Assembly: GCA_013054445.1 (NCBI GenBank)
Contig: JAAMPI010001294.1
Location: 1-16,385 of the forward strand
Reading direction: 5' to 3'
From: Cudoniella acicularis
Lineage: Eukaryota; Ascomycota; Leotiomycetes; Helotiales; Helotiaceae
Length of the DNA: 16,385 nt
The translations under genes were made by a program, and so were the position numbers. This document shows positions 1-7,487 of this stretch, in pieces; within the stretch, counting starts at the first letter, position 1; each line of letters starts with the position of its first letter. The notes under the pieces are model-generated. The model did not search any database. It was not told the origin of the DNA and was given only the letters and a program-made list of their open reading frames with translations.

Positions 1-1
1 G

Positions 2-149
2 CCCTAACGTCACGTGAGACGTATTTGTAAGAAGGTGCTATATTAACGAAGAAACTAAGCTAAAGAGAGAAGAAGGAGAGGTGGCCTAAAGGGCCTTATA
101 TACAGGAGGTGAGTACTAGCAAGCGAGGTCACGTGATAAGGGGTTAGGG
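2..149. repeat. Short inverted-repeat ends around a CACGTG motif
   Basis: CCCTAAC (2-8) followed by TCACGTGA (10-17) is mirrored by TCACGTGA (129-136) followed by GTTAGGG (143-149), so the two sides form an imperfect inverted repeat enclosing about 110 bp. This could be the terminal structure of a small non-autonomous element or part of an LTR. TCACGTGA is itself a palindrome, so it adds little on its own. The element type is unknown. Confidence 0.35.
106..138 (+). repeat. Degenerate repeat copy A (GAGGTG...CACGTGATA)
   Basis: Begins GAGGTG, passes through CTAGC and ends CACGTGATA. A related 31-bp copy lies at 696-726 with the same start, the same CTAGCGAG-like middle and the same CACGTGATA end. 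The two differ by small gaps and substitutions. They suggest that 1-240 and 541-790 derive from the same repeat family. Confidence 0.45.
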
Positions 150-695
150 GGACGTGTCGCAGCCTCCTGTCGCATATAGCGCCACACTGTCTAAGTCTCA
201 CTAGTCATAGGACTATGCGTTACACTAGGTCTATAACACTCTTAGACTAATACCTAATCTATTAGACGTTTCTCTTAAGTTAGGCTAAGCTTTTAAAGAG
301 GTATAGCTACTTCTTAGTATAATTCGTGGCTATTAAGACGATTATAAAGTATAGTCCTCGAAACTCTATAGTCTAAGCTTACTTTTTATATAGATATACT
401 ATTTACGATTTTCTCGAGTATACGTATTATATCTTCTTTAGTATATTTGTTCTTTATAATCGAATTAAAAAATATATAAAATTTAAAAGAAGTTAAATAT
501 AATACGATTAAGAAATAATTATTTAAAGTAGGCGGTTAGGAAGTGGCGGTGAGCTAAGCGAGGTGGTCTAAATAGGGGGGTAGGGACTTATATAACGAGG
601 AAGAACGATAGGCAGTGCTATAGTAACTCGAATAGGACCCTCCTCCCCTAGGAAACGGGGGGGGGAGGATAAGGAATGTCGAAAGTCGAGCGTCT

Positions 696-726
696 GAGGT
701 GCGCTAGCGAGCCGGAGCACGTGATA
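696..726 (+). repeat. Degenerate repeat copy B (GAGGTG...CACGTGATA)
   Basis: Second copy of the motif at 106-138, in the same orientation. It sits in a GC-rich block that also holds a possible hairpin, TCCTCCCC (641-648) with GGGGAGGA (662-669). Confidence 0.45.
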
Positions 727-1242
727 GATTCTCGGGGTCAGAGGCTGCTTAAAACAGCGTCCGCACCCCTCTAAATCCAGCAGCCTTAACACTATAACTA
801 CGTATAAAATTATAAAATATCTAATAGTTTCTTACTTTTAAGAATAAGTCTTTTTATATCTTTTATTTAGATATATCGTTTTCTAGGTTTATTTATAATC
901 CTAGACTCGAAATCTCTATTAAGATTCTATATTATTTAAGTTAGTTAATAATTTATTAGAGGTAAAATAATAAAATTCTTTAAAAATATTTAGATAATAT
1001 CCTAGTCTATTTTAAACGAGTTAAGGACTGATAATCTGGTATAAAGTCCTATTCTTATAGCCTAGTAAGTAGTAATTCTTCGATCGTAAGAAGGTCGTAG
1101 TTATTATTATTTTCTTTATTATTACTTCTATAAATAGTACTAGTCTCTAGTTAAATTCCTATAAGTTAATTCGTATATAATAGTTTAATAATAGAGATAA
1201 TACATATTATATTATTCTATATAAACTATAGTTATAAGTTAA

Positions 1243-1507
1243 CAACCTCGACCGATTCCGCCCGCCGAGCTGCAACCCACGCGCATCGACGATCGAACAG
1301 CCTGTCGGGCATGAATCAAACAGTTGGCAATCTCAATCGCTGGAGCAATTCGAACTCGGCGGCCTCAATCTCGAGCAAAAGGGCCTCATCCACCAGGCGC
1401 ATCGACTACGTCCCACTCCTTAAACTCCTGGCCTCCCTTATCCAGTCCATCCCGCTTTCGGAAGTCATTTCGGCACAGGTTCGTGACATTTTTGATCAAT
1501 TCCAACA
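1243..1507 (+). other. GC-rich island without RIP signature; possible gene fragment
   Basis: About 265 bp with normal CA/TG content is sandwiched between blocks that have almost none. Two plus-strand frames are partly open. One ends near 1420 and contains QSQSLEQFELGGLNLEQKG. The other, starting at the ATG at 1311 and ending at 1529, finishes with a hydrophobic/amphipathic stretch containing LLKLLASLIQSIPLSEV. Neither is a complete gene and I do not recognise either. It may be a captured host-gene fragment or a less mutated part of the repeat. Confidence 0.35.
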
Positions 1508-1663
1508 TATCCTTCTTTTAAAAAATTAAAGAAATATAAAGATTATATTCTTTTATCTAGTTATATTAACTTTAATAATATTAAAATATTATTTTATTCT
1601 AGCTATAAAAAATATTCTAGAATATATATTATTTTAAATAAAAAAATAAAAAAAATATAATAA
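1508..1663. repeat. AT-only block lacking CA, TG and CG
   Basis: About 155 bp of nearly pure A/T separate the GC island from the ordinary DNA that begins at 1664. It contains a perfect 14-bp palindrome, ATATTCTAGAATAT (1612-1625). It is most simply the right-hand end of the RIP-mutated repeat. Confidence 0.5.
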
Positions 1664-1755
1664 AGCGGCCCCTTGGGTTGCCACCGCCACTCCCGGATCC
1701 CGAATCTCAGCTCGCACAGCATCAGTAGCTACGAGGTAAGCGACCGAAGGAAAAT

Positions 1756-2147
1756 CTAAATTGATTCCATTGGGTTAATTTCCTGTTGGTGAATAGCTAG
1801 GGCTGAGTCCGACTTGTTCATGAGAACAAAATAGTAATCATTTCCTACCATACTCCCCGAAAATACGAAACGTAACCCGTATACATTTTCTCTACAAGTC
1901 TCCCAGTTTTGGTATCCCATCTCAACGAATAAATTAGTAAAATATGTATGGATCTTTTTGTGTTCACCAGTGGAGTCCTGCACTGAGAAGTGAAATCCTA
2001 AGACTCATGGAAAATCCATCCCCACTTGTACTTACGTCGAGACCAGTGTGAATGCTCTGCACTTGTGACGCAACGTGTACACCAATAATTTTTTCCATGC
2101 CCCAATAGCACACAAGCAATCGTAGCAATAATAGCAATCATAGCCAT
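1756..2147 (-). CDS. Candidate small secreted or membrane-anchored protein, two exons
   Basis: Not recognised. Exon 1 would run 2147-2036 from an ATG in good context (GTCATGG). A 53-nt intron (2035-1983) has the strong donor GTAAGT and a CAG acceptor, and exon 2 (1982-1756) ends at TAG. Together they give 112 residues in one frame. The start is hydrophobic (MAMIAIIATIACVLLGHG, about residues 1-18), like a short signal peptide or membrane anchor, followed by a WCTRC motif and one further Cys. The ATG lies 5 bases before the stop codon of the upstream repeat-protein ORF, so the two overlap by 10 bases. Alternatively these exons are the true C-terminus of that protein, displaced by a frame break. 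The strong donor argues for real transcription; the absence of a recognisable family keeps confidence low. Confidence 0.35.
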
Positions 2148-3790
2148 GACATCAGTCCAGCTGAATCTACGAAGTACATGCTGATGTCATGTTTTGCCAA
2201 GTAGTCGATTGATTTCCACATTTTTGTGAGTAGTTTCTTTGGTTCCAGGCTTTGTATGTTGGTTTCATCGGCCCTTGTGGCCAAAGCATACAGGAGCTCA
2301 TCAGCAGGACCATCTGATGCTCTGATGCCAAAATTTCTTGTATCTGTAATTTCCTGCCAATATCCGAAGTCACAAGTGAACGAATGTTCTCCAAGAAATA
2401 TGACGAGATGGATTGCCAGTAAAAGTCCTTCAGGTTTCTCACTCAATTCTTCAATTTGTAGGATAAAATTCGCCATATCCTTACTCAGCCAATTGCCATC
2501 GGGACATTTGGAATCTAGTCGGCAATGGTCATATCGCTTTTGCACGGCCAAGTATGTCGTAGTGATTTTGCCCTTGATTTTCTTGTAGAGTTCGGCAACT
2601 AAATCTTGTGCAACAGATGGACACCACCGATAGAGACGTCTGTATGATCGGGGGAAATATGAGTTAATCTCGTGCTGGCCAAGGTATTCTATTTCCCCCT
2701 GTAGGATTTTCGTCTCACTCAGTGGCCGGAACGTCGGGTCTTCTTCTCGCAACCTCTGCACAATTTCTAGAAGCACCTCATCAAGGGGAGGATCCGAAGG
2801 CCGAGAAATAACACGTTTGCATACGGCCCCCATTTCAATGTATGACTTTTGACCTAAGAATAGCGCCAACTCGAAAGCAAGAGGCAGTCCGCCCACCAAG
2901 TAACTGATTCGTAAAACATCACCGGTATATTTTGCCATTTTCGTGCTCAGTCTGTTTGAGATCGCGTAGACGCTGGATCTTGGGTGTGCGAGTTGGGACT
3001 TGCTCGACTCGATTGTCGCATACTCGCTAGATATCATAGCCTTGAGCTTGCCAAACTCCAGGGTAGTAAATTCTTGACCCTCTTCAAAGTATTTCATAAG
3101 GCCCCACGATTTGCTGAAAAGGGTATAGACGCCAATCGACCAGTTATTAGATATTGAAATTCCCATGTCAGGATACTGGTCTGCAACAGTGAAATATTAG
3201 TTGCTTGCCTTCAACCTCTTCATGATATCAAAAAGCAGGTCGTTTGCAGGCTGACCCGATGGCCTAGGTTTATGGTCTGGTGCAGTGACTTGTTTATAGG
3301 ATTTGTTGCCTAAAAGTATGACAAGGTGTATGCTGGCTTTAATCCACTTGGCATATGACTCAAACACTCGATTTCGGGAACATGTTTCATTATTGCCCTG
3401 CTTAAGTCACTCCCCAATGGCTCCTTATCATTGCGATGGTGTCGACGAACGGTGGCTAGTATATTGGACCGAATTGTATAGGCGTACTTCTCGGCAGCAC
3501 CCGCGAAGCCCTCGAGATGCTTGCGAATGGATGGTGTTGCTTCTGTTCACATCTCAGATAAGGCAAAACTGAGGAGGCTATCTAAAATTCTGGTGCTCAC
3601 TGCCAAACATTACTCCCTCGATGATGAATTCATGTAACTCAGCAATCTGGGCTTTGAGCTCCTCACTCTCATCTTTAATGGTCTGTCTGGGAATTCTTGT
3701 TCGCTTTCTCGATGGACGCGGCGGGCTGTCGCTTTCGTCGGTCGAGCCGTATAACTTGAAGGGAGAGCTAGATCTTTTGTTGGAAGGCAT
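2138..3790 (-). pseudogene. Lineage-specific protein with three internal repeats, frame disrupted
   Basis: Not recognised. Exon 1 (3790-3601, 63 codons) starts MPSNKRSSSPFKLYG, is Ser/Pro/basic, then has a helical segment EELKAQIAELHEFIIEG. A 58-nt intron (3600-3543; donor GTGAGC, acceptor ACAG) splices in frame to exon 2. Exon 2 carries repeat unit 1, then the frame shifts by one base near 3337, and a TAA (3199-3197) follows in the new frame. After that a clean 342-codon ORF (3166-2138) holds the rest of unit 1 and units 2 and 3. Aligned cores: GLKASIHLVILLGNKSY (unit 1, read across the shift), GLPLAFELALFLGQKSY (unit 2) and GLLLAIHLVIFLGEHSF (unit 3). Each is followed by a variable loop and a D(E/L)L helix. 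The homology crosses both lesions, so they were once coding. A living model could skip them with a 185-nt intron (3365-3181; phase 1 at both ends, acceptor TTGCAG, ACTAAT branch). Gene versus pseudogene is unresolved. Confidence 0.6.
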
Positions 3791-4238
3791 CGTGCTCAGC
3801 TGGTGGCTGAAAACGTGGACCGGATGATTTCAGGTTGTTGAGGTCTTGAGGAATGAAATTTGCGCCATGCAATGAAGACGTTAAAGTCCAATATGGTAGG
3901 AGCAGCCACACTCTCGCACAATTGACCCCTCTTTTAAACCCTTTTTGGACAAAAGGTAGAATAGAAATGAAAAAATTGGAAGGATCGGCAACTTCTAAAA
4001 TGGCAGGAACTGTGCTCTTGCACACGTGATCCCCCCCTCCCCGCCATTTTTCTTCAAGTTCCCCAGAGGTGAAGCGGAACAATAAAAGTAGGGTATGAAA
4101 ATTCACAGATGAAAAACATGCAAACTTTTGTCATAGTAGAATGCTAGTAAAACTACCAAACAGGCAAACTGGTTTCAAATAACCCCTAAATTTTATGCAC
4201 CAAAACGCCTTACCCCTTTTTATTCCTTCCCATTTCAA
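3791..4238. other. Intergenic: reductase 3' side and repeat-protein promoter
   Basis: This separates two minus-strand genes arranged head to tail. A minus-strand AATAAA lies at 4224-4219, 15 bases past the reductase stop, and could be a polyadenylation signal, though it is closer to the stop than usual. A minus-strand open frame at 3768-4106 overlaps the neighbouring exon and has no recognisable domain. I see nothing else that can be supported. Confidence 0.5.
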
Positions 4239-6260
4239 CTACCAACCAAACTGCTCACAAAACAACTCCAACGCTGGACCGTCAGGCTTCATATTACTCG
4301 CCGCCGTTCTTCTCACAACTCTCATCATCTCATCAGGCCCACAGGCCGCAACCGCGATCCTATCTCCACCATTAGCACCATCCACAACCCCTTTAATTAT
4401 ACCCGCAACATCGGGTCTCCCAGTCTTGATAGGAAGCGTGGCTTCAGGTAGGAATACCATGCCTTCAAAACGTTTCTCGAGGGTTTGGTAACTGGATGCT
4501 GTAGAATCGGAGCGTGAAGGGATGGTGCGTGCTTGGAAAGAGCTTATGGCACTCTTTGGGCTGGTGGGAGATATTGGAGAGGAAGGCGTGGGTGATGGGA
4601 TGGAAGTTGGTTTTTCAGAGGATGATGATTGAGTGGAATGGATACGCAGGTTGACGAGTGGAGAGGCGTAAAGCATTGTGAGTTCGTGCCCGAACCAGGT
4701 TGTCATTTCTGTCAATCTGTCAGCTTGCATTTCTAACGGCCGGAACCACGACTATTAACGAACCTTTGTCTTTGACTACCCAGATGAACTCGATGGCGCA
4801 TTTCAATTGTCCAGGTTTGCGAAGCAGCTCAAGTGCTACGCCAAAAGTGTAGCTGGCTCCGCTGCCCCCGGCGATGAAGACAATTTTGTTGAAGGTGGAG
4901 AAGTCTGGCACTGTACTATATGGCCCATCAATTGATGCTTTGAAGACCTGACCAGGGGCAGAGAGTGCTGCGGCATGAAGATCACGAGTAAATCCATCGT
5001 GAGCTTTGACAACAAGCTCGAGAGGTTTGGTGGAAGTAATTGTGAATGGATGAGTTTCCGTAGCACGAACTCCTGGGATCCAGAGGAAGCAGTGAGACCC
5101 TGCTCTAGCATTCTTCGGCGACTTGCGTAAGATGATGCGTGTGCCACCATGAGGAAGAGGGGTGATCGTTGCAGAATTACCAAACGTGAAATAAGATATC
5201 TTGAGAAATCTCACTAGGCGATCTGCGACCCATATCGCCGCAGAGAACACCATAATATAAACAGTCTTCGTGCTGGGATTCGGACGGTGCATGCCCACAG
5301 TGATTAAAATGAGGATGAACATGATAATGTGAATGATGTAAAAAACCTCATATTGCAGTTTCCGGAGGAGAAGTGCAGTGACCAGGATAATGAGCACTAG
5401 AAGACGGGAGAGTTAGTTTTTGTCTCTAGGAAAGTCTCGGGATAAATTTCGCTGGATTAGGAAGGTCTCGGGAAGGTTTCAGGAGAAATGATAAAACAAG
5501 GTGAGATGGGGAAGTATAAGAACAAAGTCCCCATTAACTTACTGGAAAAACCAGCAACTATACCCATAATCTGTGCTTCCTCCTGCAATGAAGAGTAGTC
5601 TCTACCTTTCGCCTCAGCGACGATGTAGACAACAGCATGTAGAATACTCCAGAATACTGTCGCATAGCCTCCAATACGATGCAGAACATTCAGACGTTCG
5701 TAAGAGTATGCTGTGAGGAATGCTAGCGGTGTGTTTTTGAGGGCGAGGAAGGTGACAAGAGCGATATTTCCAGCCGCGACCCTGAGGAAAACAAGGGTTA
5801 GCAGTCGGTCAATGAAAACCCGCGAACCAAATTTACCATCCTAACCGTTTCGCCCAACCGTTGAGAGTGCTATAGTCGACGTTCACAAATGCACTGTGAC
5901 CGTGGTGGCAATATAGCCCAAGAATACAAGAGTATGGCCCGCAGAAGTGAAGCCAGGCACCCTTCTAAGGAAAAGACTCCTAGCGGCCCTGTTGGTGGTT
6001 AGAAAATGAATGGCTGCGGTGTTTGGATCTAAATACCTGGTAATACCAATTAGAGCCTTTAATGTGCGATTCCCAGAGCTCTTCGAACGGAAACGCATGT
6101 AGAGGACACGGCAAAAATGAGAGATTATGAAAATAAGCATAAGGCCAACCATTCCTGTAGCGAAAAACTTGACTGAGTTCTCATTGTTTCGTTGTTGTAG
6201 TGCTTTGGCTATTGCCTGTTTTGCTCTGGCCGCAGAAGTTGCAGCAGTGGAATTGGCCAT
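4239..6260 (-). CDS. Ferric/cupric reductase, FRE-type flavocytochrome (one apparent frameshift)
   Basis: Membrane reductase that moves electrons from NADPH via FAD and two hemes to extracellular Fe3+/Cu2+, feeding iron uptake. Exons: 6260-5837, 5781-5543, 5396-4764, 4708-4239. The introns are 55, 146 and 55 nt with GCTAAC or CTGAC branch sites. The product would be about 588 residues if one missing base is allowed for. N-terminal membrane helix about 32-53. Heme ligands are spaced 13 apart: H176/H190 (HRIGGYATVFWSILH) and H244/H258. FAD site HPFT (about 337), NADPH site GGSGAS (about 398), CGPDEM near 555, and the family-typical end CEQFGW. A Ser/Pro-rich insert lies between the last two nucleotide-binding elements. 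Exon 1 reads ...TVTVHL-stop at 5883, but one extra base at 5891/5892 gives AFVNVDYSTLNGWAKRLGW, a conserved segment, then a correct splice. The start ATG (6258-6260) has good context, AAGATGG. The third donor is GTTCGT, which is unusual. Family certain; activity doubtful unless the deletion is an assembly error. Confidence 0.9.
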
Positions 6261-6366
6261 CTTTAATTTGTGGCGAAATCTTCTAGGGCCGAAGAAAGAG
6301 TCGCAACTAAACAAATTGTCTGGGGAAATCGAAGGAGATACAGAAGGATTTCAAGGTATTTAGGGA

Positions 6367-6389
6367 TACATATATGTAGAAGTAATTGG
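6367..6389 (-). promoter_or_regulatory. Putative core promoter of the reductase (TATA-like, CCAAT)
   Basis: A perfect palindrome TACATATATGTA (6367-6378) contains a TATA-like core about 110 bases upstream of the reductase ATG. A CCAAT box reads on the minus strand at 6389-6385. CCAAT is the binding site of the fungal CBC complex, which works with HapX in iron regulation. The position suits the reductase; function is inferred. Confidence 0.4.
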
Positions 6390-6668
6390 GACACCCCCAC
6401 TTAGCCATAGAAAAGAAATATGACAAAAGTGACCACTCATCCGCAGCACTCGTTGTTGACGGGAAGAGAGTCAAGGAAAGTCCTGAGTCGTTAGCGGTCC
6501 GAAGCGATTAGACTAAAGGAATGGAAAGAGAATGCCACTGGATGTGGGCCTTCACAAAGCCACCAGTCTCCAGATGCATAGACAGGCTGCCCGACAACAT
6601 GCATGAGGGTATTAGCTGGCAGTTTTCTGGGAGCTTGCAGTTATAACGTGAATGCGCTCGCTTTCCCT

Positions 6669-6714
6669 AGAAATCTGTTCTTCAAAGCACCTAAACTGGG
6701 GCGAACAGATTTCT
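6669..6714. repeat. Perfect 12-bp inverted repeat
   Basis: AGAAATCTGTTC (6669-6680) and its exact complement GAACAGATTTCT (6703-6714) flank a 22-base spacer. It could be a dyad-symmetric regulatory site or the ends of a decayed tiny element. No flanking target duplication is evident. Confidence 0.5.
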
Positions 6715-7006
6715 GGGAATTCTGGGTAGTTGGGGATGGAGAAGTTGTCAGACGGTCAGACTTAACCAGCAGTCAGATCCTCGGATCACCAGCCACAATT
6801 CCTTCGGTCAGATTGATGCAAAGAATTGTGCTGCTCGCATAGCAAGCTATAGCAAAAAGAAAAGAATTCCATGTCCCGAACAGATCAGTCACTTGAATAT
6901 CTGTAGCGAGTTGTGGTGAGGATTGAAGTGTTCGAGGACCCGAGGACCAGAGGATCAGCGCACGGATGCTCACAAGGGGGGCTGCTTGCGCTAATGCGCT
7001 GATTAG

Positions 7007-7067
7007 ATCAGATAAGATTTCCTAGAGGTTAGTCGGCGGATCAGATTATGCAGGTTCCTTATCAGAT
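7007..7067. promoter_or_regulatory. Cluster of extended GATA sites (iron-repressor type)
   Basis: ATCAGATAA on the plus strand (7007-7015) and ATCTGATAA on the minus strand (7067-7059) both match ATCWGATAA, the known consensus of the fungal iron-responsive GATA repressors (SreA/SRE/Urbs1/Sfu1). A third, 8-of-9 match, ATCAGATTA, lies between them (7040-7048). The cluster is 750-810 bases upstream of the ferric reductase start, a classic target gene class. Binding is inferred. Confidence 0.55.
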
Positions 7068-7487
7068 CAAGATTGTTGGATCACAAAACACTCAAGTTGA
7101 CTTGGCACGCGAAAATTTCAACACTTAGCTTGAAAGAATGGGGAATTCAGACGTCCGAAACCGGTGACTTGCGGTACAGAAAGTGTAAAGAAGAAAATGC
7201 CTCACCCAAGTGGAGCACATCAACACGGCTCAAAGTCGAGGACGTAGTGACGCCGAAGCCAGTATCCAAAATGATGCCCGAAGGACGGTTTGCACTTTCG
7301 TAATCCATACAATGTCAAGTACGGCAGAACGATATAGACAGTGGGATAAGTGGCCCACATGATCAACACGGCGATATCGTTATGAGGAAGACTTTTGAAT
7401 GCCCGGGTATCAATTATGGGTATCTCATTTAATTATTCATACAGTCTGTCGCCCGACGGCGCGGTGCGGAGGAGTGGTGTTGTACAA

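Larger units (their letters stand above)
1..1665. repeat. RIP-degraded repeat mosaic (transposon relic)
   Basis: Seen: very AT-rich blocks (about 241-540, 792-1242 and 1508-1663) alternate with GC-richer blocks (1-240, 541-790, 1243-1507). By eye there is no CA dinucleotide in 241-540, only one (at 1203) in 792-1242, and none in 1508-1663, while TA is abundant and CG persists in the first two. Loss of CpA/TpG is the known mark of repeat-induced point mutation acting on duplicated DNA in Pezizomycotina. No transposase, reverse transcriptase or integrase motif is readable in any frame, so the original element cannot be named. Short degenerate repeats link 1-160 with 541-790. No convincing gene is present. 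Confidence 0.75.
6261..7487. other. Non-coding region upstream of the ferric reductase
   Basis: About 1.2 kb between the reductase start and the MRM1 stop. Open frames at 6603-6842 (+), 6773-6973 (-) and 7073-7303 (+) are short, show no domain and lack splice partners, so I treat them as chance. The region holds TATA-like and CCAAT elements near the reductase, a perfect 12-bp inverted repeat (6669-6714), a CACAATTC/GAATTGTG pair around 6794-6833, and a GATA-site cluster (7007-7067). Confidence 0.6.

Noticed and set aside
1..151. CCCTAAC and GGTTAGGG as telomeric repeat
   Set aside because: Only single hexamer-like units occur and they are not in tandem; they fit the inverted-repeat ends better.
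568..792. 74-codon minus-strand ORF in repeat DNA
   Set aside because: Sits in degenerate repeat sequence, low complexity, and no transposon motif.
3768..4106. 112-codon minus-strand ORF
   Set aside because: Overlaps the first exon of the repeat-protein gene in another frame and shows no family features.
4709..4763. Shorter acceptors (TTAG at 31 nt, GCAAG at 40 nt) for the last reductase intron
   Set aside because: They keep the frame, but the 55-nt choice has a CTGAC branch site, a TTGACAG acceptor, and gives the best family-like join into TTWFGHEL.
6603..6973. 79- and 66-codon ORFs in the reductase upstream region
   Set aside because: They overlap on opposite strands and contain nothing recognisable.
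7073..7303. 76-codon plus-strand ORF
   Set aside because: Short, no motif or splice partner, and located in an intergenic region with no sign of a gene.
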